Positions 1-10,111 of a stretch of DNA of 64,000 nt are shown here, in pieces. The DNA comes from Pogostemon cablin. Taxonomy: Eukaryota > Streptophyta > Magnoliopsida > Lamiales > Lamiaceae. A program made the position numbers and the translations under genes. Under the pieces are notes generated by a model. The model had not been told where the DNA came from and made no database searches. It saw only the letters and a list, made by a program, of their open reading frames with translations. Positions within the stretch are counted from its first letter, which is position 1, and the number at the start of each line of letters is the position of its first letter. The stretch lies in the NCBI GenBank assembly GCA_023678885.1, contig CM042955.1:23881835-23945834 (forward strand). Reading direction: 5' to 3'.

Positions 1-1382
1 TCTAACCCGATATGATCTCCCTTTATAGGTACTATGAAATTATCCTCTTTATCCTACTTATTAACCCGAATTCAATTCAATTAATAAGTATTCATATAAG
101 ATAGTTCTAATGAAGCTTCGGAGTCCCCTCACTTAGAATCATAACATGAAATCCTGTTCAGCGGTGAACGCACTCAATCTACAACCAAGATATATATTCA
201 GACTCTATATACCAATTGAAGATGCACAAAACGACCGTGAATATGGATTAAGAAAGTGCAATCATATATAAAATAAACCACAAGTAGTGTTGTACGGAGT
301 GTATACATGGAAGTTCAATTAATTCATAAAACCATCAAAACTCCTAGATCTACCAAAAAGGCTCTAGCCCATGATGTTTCGAAGAACAATCATGGGTGTT
401 GGATAGATCTTACCCGGATGTCCGGAAAATACAAGATAAATTAGGAAACGAATAAACCCTTGATATGGCGTCTTCATGCCCTTCTCCATCTTGAATCCTC
501 CTCTTGGTTCTCCTCTTGATTCCACAAACGAATCTTCAAAGTGATGGATGGATGGAGGAAAGGAAGTGGATGATGGATGGGGGTGATCCCCCCTTGTGGG
601 GTGTTGTATGGTTGTGGCCTCTCCTCGGTGATTGGTGACGTTTTCCTTGACTGCATGAGCCTCCTTTTATACTTGTAATCACGTCTCTAGGGCTTGGAAT
701 GGGCTTTTCAAGTGATCCCACGCGTTTTGGCCTCGAAAATACGTAAGTTCCCGCACGTAGGTTCGACCTCGTCAAACAGGTCGAACCACTTCCTCTTTGG
801 TCGAACCACAGGTCGAACCCTGCTACTGGATTTGCGCAGTCTCTCCGTTTCGCGTATAACTTTCACATCTGACCTCCGAATTGAGTGATTTTTGCGCTCA
901 CGCGATTCTCTCTTCCTTGGCTTTCTCTGAATATAAAGATGTCACCAAAACTCCAAGAATTAAATCTGTAACAAGCCATGGAAAGTAGCACATCAGTTCT
1001 GTTCGGCACAGCTCGTGCGGCGTCACCACTTTGCTCATAACTTCCTCGTTCGGACTCCGAATGGGATGTTCTTTACGCCAAAACGACCCTCTCTTCAGTG
1101 GCTTTCCAACCATGTATCACACTTCCCATTAAGATCTCCACATCAATACAGAATAATTACACAAGTTCGACGTGCGTTTATCAGCATTCTTGCACAAATT
1201 GCACATTTTCTCAAACTTGACTCTTTTCATCCTTTTTCCACCTAAAACACAACAAAACACCTCAAGTGCACCTTTTTCTCACATATAATGAATATAAGAC
1301 ATTTGTGCTAATATATGACAAGAATATCAATCAAAAAGGTGTTAAATTGGATATTAAAACACGCTTATTTTCACTCTCATCA
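1..1382 (-). repeat. 3' LTR of element 1 (partial)
   Basis: Position 1 aligns with 6569 of the right LTR and the match runs to the shared end CTCATCA at 1382. This copy keeps about 450 bp (roughly 345-816) that the right LTR has lost, including the TATA box and the GGTTCGACC array. Outside that gap the two copies differ at only about a dozen sites by eye. Confidence 0.95.
664..830 (-). promoter_or_regulatory. U3 promoter of element 1: TATA box with upstream GGTTCGACC/GGTCGAACC array
   Basis: On the minus strand GTATAAAAG lies at 672-664, followed downstream by a segment that is nearly identical in element C. Upstream of it, at 762-830, are four copies of the nonamer GGTTCGACC or its reverse complement GGTCGAACC. 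The TATA assignment is by sequence and position only. Confidence 0.7.
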
Positions 1383-1419
1383 AACCCCCAAACTTACCCG
1401 TTGCTCGTCCCGAGGCAAC
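1383..1419 (-). other. Polypurine tract and adjacent stem-loop, element 1
   Basis: Read on the minus strand, a run AAGTTTGGGGGTT directly abuts the LTR start TGATGAG, as expected for the plus-strand primer of a Ty3/gypsy element. Just upstream (1400-1419) is an imperfect inverted repeat, arms GTTGC-TCG and CGAGCAAC with one bulged C. The same hairpin occurs at this position in elements B, C and D. Confidence 0.85.
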
Positions 1420-3212
1420 AAAATAAAAATAAACAGAAAGAGAGTATGAAAATTAGCGGGGAAACAAGGACTATGACAAATACCCCTCTTCAAAATACAA
1501 TTGTCCTCAACTTAGGTCATGCAACTCTTATTACATGTAATAATCAATTCGTAGCATACAAGTTAAGACAATCACCACCAATTCAAATGCTCCATCAACA
1601 TGTTCTCACGGGAAGTATATATCACTCACACTCAAGTGTAAAAGATGTACACTTATGGGTTAAGGTGTTTACACTCAGATTCAATTCAAGTGCATGCGTA
1701 ACTATAAGCTTGCCAAAAGTCTCAAACTCTCCTTTTACTTGTAGCTAGTAAATCATGGATCAAAAAGGTCTTTTATTAGGTTGTAATGTAGGCTCTTTGG
1801 AATAGGTGGGAAATATATGGATAAGTGACTCAAAACTCGGATCAATCAAGCTGCAGTCTCTCTCGATTCTTCCTCATCACTTCAATCAAGCACAACATTC
1901 TCTTCAAACTCTCCCATCTTTCTCCTTCAAGCACAACATATTTTCTTTTTTAACTTTTCCTAGCTCTTCAACTCCATCATTCTCCTTTTCTTCACCCTTT
2001 TTTTTCTCTTTTCTTTTCTCTTGAGGTACCAGTTTCGGGCACTACCTCTCACATCCTCCATAGGGTACTAGATTTAAGCACTACCCTAGGGTGTTTGATT
2101 CCATGGAATACTAGATTTAAGCACTACTCCATGAATTTCTTTTTCATCCTTAAGACTCTTTTTTCATTATCCTTATCATCCCTCAAATCACCACTCTCTT
2201 CAATTAAGCTTTATTGGCTATCAAAGAATGGATTTAATAAGGCTCAAATGGGCTGACTAGGGATTTAATGAATTCAGGTAAAGTATATGGGAAAATATGG
2301 GTTAAATATCAAAGATGGCCTAATATCATTTCCATAATCCGCTAGACTAATCTTGAATATTCAAGGAGACTCAAGGCAAGTTCTAGAATACACGCACAAG
2401 AACGATACTCACCAGAAAAGAAATATCATGTGATTATGTAACATGATCAATAAGGCTCAAAATCTCACATGAGTTTTTAACAAGTAACAGAGCATCTTTC
2501 ATGGTAAGCAATATCCCACAAGTACACATAGAACTTCATATCACAATATAACTCAAGTACACTTCCTTCATCAATTTCAAGAGCATATGAATTTCAAAGA
2601 CAATTTTAACAATATAAGCTCACATGGATCACCACCATAAACACAATCCTTCCACTCCTATGAATTAAAAGCACACATAAAAATTAGAAAAAGGAAACGA
2701 GGGCTCCTGATTTTTCTTCAATGTACGCACGAGCTCCTCGAGTCAAAACCTCAATGTAGAACTCGTCTTGCCACCCTTTTACCTTTTTCTATCATCAAAG
2801 CTCAAACAAACTCATCATCACAAGATTCATCAATAATAAAATAGGAGAAATATAAGAAAGAATTAATTGACTATGTAATCGACTCCACACACTATAAACA
2901 TCACTGAACACTAGGCAAATTGCAAAAAATCGACACATCAAAACCGATTAAAGTTTCAATATACCGCAAAAAATCAACTCCCCTAGCAAACATCACAAAG
3001 AAAAGATTATACTCTTGGTGCTTCAATGAGGTAATAACATCACACCCCCCCAAACTTAGTGAAAACGTAAGTCGAAACTAAGTTTGAAAAGAGATGTAAT
3101 TGCCGATTGGTAAGCACCTTAAATATAAAAATTTCTTACTCACACAAAATAAATAAAGCAATAAAACGGAAAGGCAAGCCCCAAACAGACGCTCATGTTT
3201 AACGTCGAAGAG
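1420..3212 (-). other. Long non-coding 3' region of element 1
   Basis: No credible ORF lies between the gag-pro stop and the 3' LTR. It contains a block at about 1757-1845 that recurs in C, D and B (it includes ATGTAGGCTCTTTGG on the plus strand). It also holds three tandem versions of a motif read on the minus strand as GTGCCTGAAACTGGTACCC, here degenerate, at about 2025-2045, 2063-2086 and 2106-2130. A further polypurine tract lies at 3043-3060. Confidence 0.75.
3043..3086 (-). other. Internal second polypurine tract with flanking dyad, element 1
   Basis: Plus-strand CACCCCCCCAAACTTAGT is followed by ACTAAGTTTG at 3077-3086. The sense strand therefore has a G-rich purine tract like the terminal one, bracketed by a 10-bp inverted repeat (CAAACTTAGT/ACTAAGTTTG). 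Equivalent structures follow the coding region in C and D; B has at least the purine tract. Confidence 0.6.
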
Positions 3213-5912
3213 TCACGACGGTAGAGGACGGTCTTCTCGCATCCTTACCTTCAAATACTTTCTTTCCCTCTTCTTGTCTACACTCAACACCTCACCTTTC
3301 TTGGTCACAAAAATATGATCATTGAAATTTCCTACCTCCCATGGCTGTCTAGACACCCCCTTGTCAATCTTCCACTTAAATTCAGAATCACCTGCCTTAG
3401 AAAAATCAAGATTAAACAAGTTAGAAACCACATCTATGCTTTCGCACGATTGAGTCTCCATGGGCATCTTCATTGCATGATCAAGAGAGAAAACCACATC
3501 TTCATTATCCATTCGCAGTCTAAGTTTTCCTTCCTTAACATCTATCATAGCTCCAGCTGTGGCAAGGAACGGTCGTCCCAAAATAAGAGGAATGTCACCC
3601 TTATCATCTTCCATCTCAAGTACAAGAAAATCCACGGGAAAAACTAACTTATCCACTCTCACTAAAACATCTTCAATTAAACCCTTCGGACAAGTCATGG
3701 ATCTATCCGCCAATTGAAGAGCAATATTCGTGGGAGTTAACTCCCCCAAACCAAGCCTTTTAAATATAGACAAAGGCATCAAATTAACGCTTGCCCCCAA
3801 ATCACACAAGGCTTTATGTGCCGACCCTTTTCCAATGTCACAAAGAATGGTGAAGCTTCCCGGATCCTTTAACTTTGCAGGCAACTTCCTTTGAAGGATC
3901 GAGCTGCAATTCTCTGATAGATTCACCGTCTCCACTCCGTTCAAGCTTCTCTTCTTTGATATAATATTCTTGAGGAATCGGGCATAGTATGGCATCTCCA
4001 TTATTGCTTCAGAGAAAGGAATGTTCAAGCTTACTTTGCTCATGACATCGTGAAACCTCTTGAACTTTTCTTCCAATCCCTTCTCGGCCAATCTCGAAGG
4101 AAACGGAGGAGGTATCTTGGTCTTTGGTCTTCCCCATTCATCACGTTCAACCTCCTTCGCTTTATCCTTCTTGTCTCTCAATCTCTTTGCTTCTTCCCAC
4201 TTCTTCTCCATTGTAAGCTCAGTATTCTGCTCATGTAATGGTACTGGAGTAGCATCAACATCATGCGGAGCATTCGGCATAGAAACGGGCAACTTCTGGA
4301 TGGGTTCGACCAGGGTTCGACCTGTGGAACAGGTCGAACCAGGCACGTACTGGTCGAACCTACCTTCTGGACAACGGCTCTTTTTTTGAATTTGAGGTTC
4401 GACCTGGGTTCGACCAGTGTTAGAGGTCGAACCAGGTACGTAATGGTCGAACCTATCTCCTGGAAGACTGCTCTCTTTCTGCACTTGAGGTTCGACTAGG
4501 GTTCGACCAGTGTTAGAGGTCGAACCACTGCCACCTAGGTCGAACCAGCCTACTGTATAGTTTATATCCTCCGGTTCGACCTGGGTTCGACCTGCTGGGT
4601 TGGTCGAACCATTACGGTCGTGGTCGAACTGTTGCTGCGACAAAACAGAGCACTTCGGATGAAGAGGTTCGACCATGGTTCGACCTGCAGAACAGGTCGA
4701 ACCCTCTGGGTTTTGGTCGAACCGGTGTTCTGGAAAAACAGAGTGCTCCGCATGGTATGGTTCGACCATGGTTCGACCAACAGATTTGGTCGAACCCTCT
4801 TGATCCTGGTCGAATCGGGCTCCTTTTGCTTCAGATTTTGATTCCGGCTCCGTCGATCCTTCGTACTGTGTTTCAGACCTTAACGTGATGGCTTTATCTT
4901 CCAATTTTTGTGCCAATTGATTCACGTTCGTGGTCATCTGCCCCATCATCAAGGTAAACTCCTTCAACTGCTTAGACAAATCTACATGCTCAACATTCAT
5001 GGTATCCTCAAGACAATCAATCCTTGCATCATTCTCAGCCATGTATCGATTGAAGGTATCTTCAACACTCTTCACTTCGTGCTGCCGCATACTAGGCCCC
5101 CTTTGTGTCAACTCTGTGATTTGCCTTTGCTGGAACTCCAGTAGCTTGTTGATGTTAGCTAGACTAGAGACGATCTCATCATCCCTATTCGGCTTCACCA
5201 CTTGATGTTCAACTTGCGCTACTTCGCCAAGTACATATGATCCTCTATCTCTCTCTATTGGCCAGTCACGTGTATTCATAGAGATGTCTTCAAACAACTT
5301 TTTTGCTTCAAGTGCTGTCTTTGATAACAGCGCTCCTCCTGATGATGCATCAATAAAAATACGCGAACCACAATTCAATCCATAGTAGAAGATGCTTATG
5401 TATTCAGCCTTCGACATTCCATGCTGTGGACACCTCTTGAGCATGTCTTTAAACCTATCCCACGCCTCATAAAATTTCTCACCCTGATTCATAACAAATT
5501 GGGTGATCTCTTGCTTCAATCTTAAGATCCTTGAGGGTGGCATGTATCTTTCCAAGAACTTCTGCTGCAGTTGGTCCCATGTAGTGCAATCTGTGGCATC
5601 AAGAGTCTCATACCAAGCTTCTGCCCTATCAATCAATGAGAACTTGAATAGGGCGATCCGTCTAGCATTATCATTCTCTCCACTGCCCTTTTGAGTGTTT
5701 GCATAACCAAGAAATCTTCGGAGATGTTGATATGGATCTTCAAACCAATCTCCAGAAAAGGGATTCTTTTCCACCATGTTAATAAGAGCGGGATTTATTT
5801 CAAAATCATCATCTTCCCCCCTTGCTCCTATCAATCCCATGTTGACATTCCCAAAGTTCGTGAAAATTTCACGTATGGCAACATTATCCGGATTCTGCCT
5901 TGCTCCGGCCAT
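3213..5912 (-). CDS. gag-pro: Gag-protease polyprotein of element 1 (899 aa, uninterrupted)
   Basis: The capsid-type retrotransposon gag domain lies at roughly residues 50-200, with the family signatures AWYETLD, RYMPPSR and EAWDRFKDMLKRCPQHG. Residues about 365-540 are six units of about 31 residues with the pattern RFD..GST...GRT.VEP. A retropepsin-like domain follows, active-site segment CDLGASVNLMPLS near residue 704. The last 75 residues form a tail ending RKYLKVRMREDRPLPS that is also found in elements C and B, where polymerase would otherwise begin. No zinc knuckle (CCHC) is visible. The ATG at 5912 gives the longest frame and follows a short leader. The frame is fully open although the element's 5' LTR has lost its promoter. 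Role (known for the family): particle assembly and polyprotein processing. Confidence 0.93.
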   Translation of the reverse strand: MAGARQNPDNVAIREIFTNFGNVNMGLIGARGEDDDFEINPALINMVEKNPFSGDWFEDPYQHLRRFLGYANTQKGSGENDNARRIALFKFSLIDRAEAWYETLDATDCTTWDQLQQKFLERYMPPSRILRLKQEITQFVMNQGEKFYEAWDRFKDMLKRCPQHGMSKAEYISIFYYGLNCGSRIFIDASSGGALLSKTALEAKKLFEDISMNTRDWPIERDRGSYVLGEVAQVEHQVVKPNRDDEIVSSLANINKLLEFQQRQITELTQRGPSMRQHEVKSVEDTFNRYMAENDARIDCLEDTMNVEHVDLSKQLKEFTLMMGQMTTNVNQLAQKLEDKAITLRSETQYEGSTEPESKSEAKGARFDQDQEGSTKSVGRTMVEPYHAEHSVFPEHRFDQNPEGSTCSAGRTMVEPLHPKCSVLSQQQFDHDRNGSTNPAGRTQVEPEDINYTVGWFDLGGSGSTSNTGRTLVEPQVQKESSLPGDRFDHYVPGSTSNTGRTQVEPQIQKKSRCPEGRFDQYVPGSTCSTGRTLVEPIQKLPVSMPNAPHDVDATPVPLHEQNTELTMEKKWEEAKRLRDKKDKAKEVERDEWGRPKTKIPPPFPSRLAEKGLEEKFKRFHDVMSKVSLNIPFSEAIMEMPYYARFLKNIISKKRSLNGVETVNLSENCSSILQRKLPAKLKDPGSFTILCDIGKGSAHKALCDLGASVNLMPLSIFKRLGLGELTPTNIALQLADRSMTCPKGLIEDVLVRVDKLVFPVDFLVLEMEDDKGDIPLILGRPFLATAGAMIDVKEGKLRLRMDNEDVVFSLDHAMKMPMETQSCESIDVVSNLFNLDFSKAGDSEFKWKIDKGVSRQPWEVGNFNDHIFVTKKGEVLSVDKKRERKYLKVRMREDRPLPS
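4290..4830 (-). repeat. Coding hairpin-repeat array in gag (GGTTCGACC and its reverse complement)
   Basis: About 24 nonamers, GGTTCGACC or GGTCGAACC, occur in six units of about 93 nt. Many pairs form perfect hairpins: at 4314-4340 the stem is 12 bp (GGTTCGACCTGT with its complement) with a 3-nt loop; at about 4678-4704 the stem is 11 bp. The reading frame turns the same nonamer pair into GST, RFD, GRT or VEP depending on phase. The array is also present, more decayed, in the gag regions of C and A. Confidence 0.9.
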
Positions 5913-6071
5913 GTTTAGATCAATGTGTTATTCCTCCTTTCCTTCCCCTCCTTTTCCAAGCACACAAGTAACTCGGAAAAATTCAAGGTTAGATAGAAAT
6001 AAATAATCACAAATAAAATAAAAAAAATATCTTAATCAAACTAGAAATAATAAAATTAATAATAACAGCCG

Positions 6072-6089
6072 TCCCCGGCAACGGCGCCA
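6072..6089 (-). other. Primer binding site (tRNA-Asp) of element 1
   Basis: The plus strand here reads TCCCCGGCAACGGCGCCA, the 3' end of plant tRNA-Asp as I know it (18/18), so the minus strand is the primer site. It lies 6 nt inside the LTR boundary. The 160 bp between it and the gag start is AT-rich leader with no other feature seen. Confidence 0.92.
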
Positions 6090-6095
6090 AGAACT

Positions 6096-7498
6096 TGATG
6101 AGCGTTTTCTCAACACACAATTAATCCCCAAGTATGAAGGATATCAATTGTAGTCTCGAAAGGTGACCAAGTGAATATCGAACCCAAGGGACGGCGTATT
6201 ATCAATTTAATTATTATCTAAATTAATTAAGACAAGACAATTACGTTTTAATGGTTATCTAACAACTAATATGCTGGAAATTAAATAACAAATAAATAAA
6301 CTATCACTCGAAGGATACAAAAGTGGATCAAGTAGGAGAATAGGTAGCTCTAGGATAATCCAGTTTTACTTATTAACTTCCCTTCCATGTGTCAATGTCC
6401 GACTCTGCCTTGTGGAATATGGACGCATCACTAAACCATGCATATCTACTCTATAGACACAAGTAAACATGCGTGTAACACGTGTGAATAACCTCGGAGC
6501 AAGAGATATAATTTCACCCCCCTTTCTAGGTACTATCAGTATCAATTATTTCCCCCTAGGATTGGTACTCTAACCCGATATGATCTCCCTTTATAGGTAC
6601 TATGAAATTATCCTCTTTATCCTACTTATTAACCCGAATTCAATTCAATTAATAAGTATTCATATATGATAGTTCTAATGAAGCTTCGGAGTCCCCTCAC
6701 TTAGAATCATAATATGGAATCCTGTTCAGCAGTGAACGCACTCAATCTACAACCAAGATATATATTCAGACTCTATATACCAATTGAAGATGCACAAAAC
6801 GACCGTGAATATGGATTAAGAAAGCACAATCATATATAAAATAAATCCACAAGTAGTGTTGTACGGAGTGTATACATGGAAGTTCAATTAACTAGATAAA
6901 ACCTTCAAATCTCCGTTTGCGCAATCATATGAACCCCGCTACTGGATTTGCGCAGTCTCTCCGTTTCGCGTATAACTTTCACATCTGACCTCCGAATTGA
7001 GTGATTTTTGCGCTCACGCGATTCTCTCTTCCTTGGCTTTCTCTGAATATAAAGATGTCACCAAAACTCCAAGAATTAAATCTGTAACAAGCCATGGAAA
7101 GTAGCACATCAGTTCTGTTCGGCACAGCTCGCGCGGCGTCACCACTTTGCTCATAACTTCCTCGTTCGGACTCCGAATGGGATGTTCTTTACGCCAAAAC
7201 GACCCTCTCTTCAGTGGCTTTCCAACCATGTATCACACTTCCCATTAAGATCTCCACATCAATACAGAATAATTACACAAGTTCGACGTGCGTTTATCAG
7301 CATTCTTGCACAAATTGCACATTTTCTCAAACTTGGCTCTTTTCATCCTTTTTCCACCTAAAACACAACAAAACACCTCAAGTGCACCTTTTTCTCACAT
7401 ATAATGAATATAAGACATTTGTGCTAATATATGACAAGAATATCAATCAAAAAGGTGTTAAATTGGATATTAAAACACGCTTATTTTCACTCTCATCA
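6096..7498 (-). repeat. 5' LTR of element 1, promoter-deleted
   Basis: Full copy from TGATGAGCG to CTCATCA (1403 bp). Relative to the left copy it lacks about 450 bp near 6905-6935, where a short unrelated filler precedes the rejoined sequence CCGCTACTGG. The lost piece contains the TATA box and the GGTTCGACC array, so this upstream LTR has no recognisable promoter. Confidence 0.93.
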
Positions 7499-8502
7499 GG
7501 GAGCTTCTATAAAGGATCACGTTCTCAAAATGATGGGCCAACTCAATAAGTTAGAAGTTTTTGGAGCTGAAATCGATGGGGAAACCTAAGTCGATTTCAT
7601 CCTCCAAAGCTTGCCTAGGAGTTTTGAGCAGTTTTACTTGAACTACAATATGAATCGTCGGTCGTATTCATTGGCAGAACTTCTGATAGAACTTGTGGTG
7701 GTGGAAGGGCTTATTCATCAACGTCCTCAAGTAAATGTTGTTGAAAATGTTGCTTGTCCTAAGCCGAAAGGTGATAGGAAGAAGAAGCAGCAAGCAAAAC
7801 CAGTAGCTATCATGGGAGGTGGAATACAAGGTGGTGCGGTTAAGAAGCCTAAGGGCAAGTACTTCAAATACAAGCAGCCGGGTCATTACAAGGCTGACTG
7901 CCCTATACTAAAGAGGAACAAATAAGGTATGCCTCATTTACTTATTGTTGAATCGTGTTTAGCGACTGTATCTGCTGACACTTGGTGTGTAGATACGAGA
8001 GCCACTTATCATATCTACAATTCTGTGCGGGGTTCCATCCAACCCTACAGCTAAGTGATGGAGAGATTGCCATATTAATGGAAGATGCTATGAAAGTGGC
8101 GGCTGTTGCAGTGGGAGATTTTTATTTATCATTTGATAGGAATAAAACTCTTGTTTTGAGAGATTGTCTTTACTTACATTCTTTTAGAAAGAATTTAATT
8201 TCGGTTTCTAAATTATTTATGGATGGATATTATGTTTCTTTTAATGACAATATTATTATTAAGAAGAAGGGAAGTACGTTGGTTAATAATCTGTATACTC
8301 TTAATCCTATATCTCCTGCAATGCAACAAATGGAAATTAATAATGCATCTACTAATCATAATAAGAGAAAATAACATTTATAAATGAATCAAACATATCT
8401 TTGACATCTAAGACTTGGTCATATTAACTTGAGTAGGATTCAAAAGTTGATCGAGGATGGACCTTGATGTTCATTGGAACTCAAAAATTTTCTAACTTGT
8501 GG
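7499..8502 (+). pseudogene. Ty1/copia gag-protease remnant
   Basis: Translation in pieces gives the end of a copia-type gag (FEQFYLNYNMNRRSYSLAEL), a decayed zinc knuckle in which two cysteines are tyrosines (KYFKYKQPGHYKADCP), a protease segment with an altered active site (CVDTRATYH) and the GAG-pre-integrase region (LRDCLYLHSFRKNLISVSKL, then LRLGHINLSRIQKL). Stops occur near 7589, 7925 and 8372. It is cut on the left by element 1 and on the right meets the opposite-strand Tat remnant near 8503. No LTR of its own is present in the window. Confidence 0.85.
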
Positions 8503-10111
8503 TTATTCGATACGAATACAACACTCCTGGTAACTCTTCAGGCCAGCTTCCATCCAACTTCTCTAGGCTCACCTTTAGGGTATGCTTGATTATCTTGTTT
8601 ACTGCCTCCACCTGACCATTTAAATACAGATGATACAGTGTGGAAAACCATTTTTTATGTTGTACTCTTTGCAGAATTTTCTTATCCTTGCATTGTCGAA
8701 ATGTATCATATTATCTGTGACAATCGCATAGGGTATCCTGAAGCGACATCTAATGTTTTCCCAGATGAATTTTTCCACTCTGACTTCCGTGATGGTCGCT
8801 AGAGCTTCTGCTTCTGTCCACTTTGTGAAATAATCTACGGCTACTATCACGAACTTGACTCTTCCCTTGCCTGTGAGTAATAGGCCGATCAGATCGATTC
8901 CCTATTTGGAAAAAATTCATGGGCTAAACAGTGAAGTCAGTTGTTCCAAAAGGATCCTGGTAATCGGTGCTAGCCTTTGATAGGTGGCACAAACTCTTGC
9001 ATGTTGAGTGGCATCCTTCTTTAGTGAAGGCCAAAAGTATCCCTGCCGAATTACTTTATGGACCAAGACGATTACTCCTTCATGGTTCCCACATATGCCC
9101 TCATGTATCTCGACAAGTACATATTTAGCCTTTTCTGGACCCAAATATTTCAGTAATGGAAGTAAGTATCCTCTCTTGTATAATTTTCCTTCTATCAGTA
9201 CATACCTTGCCGATCTGAGCCTTATCTATAGAGCTTTGTCTTTGTCAGTGGAAATGTTGTCAATATTTCTATAGTATGCACCATTAAGTAAGGCCTCAGT
9301 TTTCTTGAGCTCATGACGAGAACGTATACCACCTTTTCCATCATCTGGTATCTGAGTTCTACGTCCCTGAGATATTGGCTTAAAAAGTAAACTGGCTTCT
9401 GATTTATTTTCTCTATTTTAATGAGTATTGAACTAGTTGTCTTCGATACACGGAGAATGTTTAGAGAGAGCCTTGGGATCTGATAGTTCCCTCTTGATCT
9501 CGTCAAACCCTTTTCAACATGCCTAAGTCCATTCGAACTTAAGACTTTTTTATGACATCGAAGAATGGTTTGCACTTGTTCGATGCCTTTGACATAAATC
9601 GGTTCAAGATGGCCAGCCTTCCAGTTAGGTTCTAGATCTCTTTTATGTGCCTTGGGGGTTTCAACTTTGAAATTTTCTACACTTTTCCTGGATTCATCTC
9701 TATCCCCTCGAGCTGACTAGATATCCTAGAAAACTTCCCTTACTTGCTCCGAAGGTTCACTTCTTCATATTTAGTTTCATCCCATAATGCTGGAATATCT
9801 CGAATACCCAGCTCAAGTGATCATAGTGATCTATTCTTTTTAGACTTTTTACCACTGTATCATCCATATATACCTCTATTACCCTTCAAATCTTGCCCTC
9901 GAACATTTTATTCACCAGTCTCTAGTAAGTTGCCCTTGCATTTCTCAGTCCGAATGGCATATTATTCCATTTATAGACTCCATTTCCTGCGAAAAAGACG
10001 GCGTTTGTCTTATCATCTAGATGAATTGGAATCTAATATTGGTATCCCAAGAATGTGTCCATGAAGCTCATGATTTCGTGTTTAGACATGACATCTACCA
10101 TCTGATCAATT
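8503..10111 (-). pseudogene. Tat-lineage Ty3/gypsy pol remnant, piece 1 (RT end, RNase H, integrase)
   Basis: In sense order: RT with the catalytic YMDD segment near 9843-9876, an RNase H region at about 9222-9575 (KPVYFLSQYLRDVELRYQMME), the integrase zinc-binding region at about 8917-9144 (HEGICGNHEG...C), and the integrase core at about 8620-8850 (VAVDYFTKWTEAEALATI) running to NGQVEAVNK near 8600. Many stops and frameshifts are present. The RT is interrupted at 10111 by element E and resumes at 21405 and 42355. The protein type (KWTEAEA integrase) differs from the Athila-like copies in the window. Confidence 0.87.

Larger units (their letters stand above)
1..7498 (-). mobile_element. Element 1: non-autonomous Athila-like Ty3/gypsy LTR retrotransposon (left end off-window)
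   Basis: Two related LTRs (1-1382 and 6096-7498) flank a 4.7 kb interior with a tRNA-Asp primer site beside the right LTR and a polypurine tract beside the left LTR, so the element reads on the minus strand. The interior holds one gag-protease ORF and no reverse transcriptase, RNase H or integrase, so it would need enzymes from a relative. LTR ends are TGATGAG...CTCATCA. The right flank begins GGGAG, but the left flank is outside the window, so the target duplication cannot be checked. It interrupts or abuts a plus-strand copia remnant at 7499. Confidence 0.93.

Noticed and set aside
4290..4830. GGTTCGACC as a Pol III B box (consensus GGTTCGANNCC)
   Set aside because: The first seven bases fit but the required final CC is mostly absent and no A box is seen at suitable distance.
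5503..5918. Plus-strand ORFs over the gag gene, and similar ones at 33615-35707
   Set aside because: They are antisense shadows of well-supported minus-strand gag frames.
6072..6089. tRNA-Asp-like sequence as a tRNA gene
   Set aside because: Only the last 18 bases of the tRNA are present and it sits beside an LTR, so it is a primer binding site. The same holds at 35999, 40647 and 55977.
7499..7503. GGGAG as proven target duplication of element 1
   Set aside because: The matching left flank lies outside the window.
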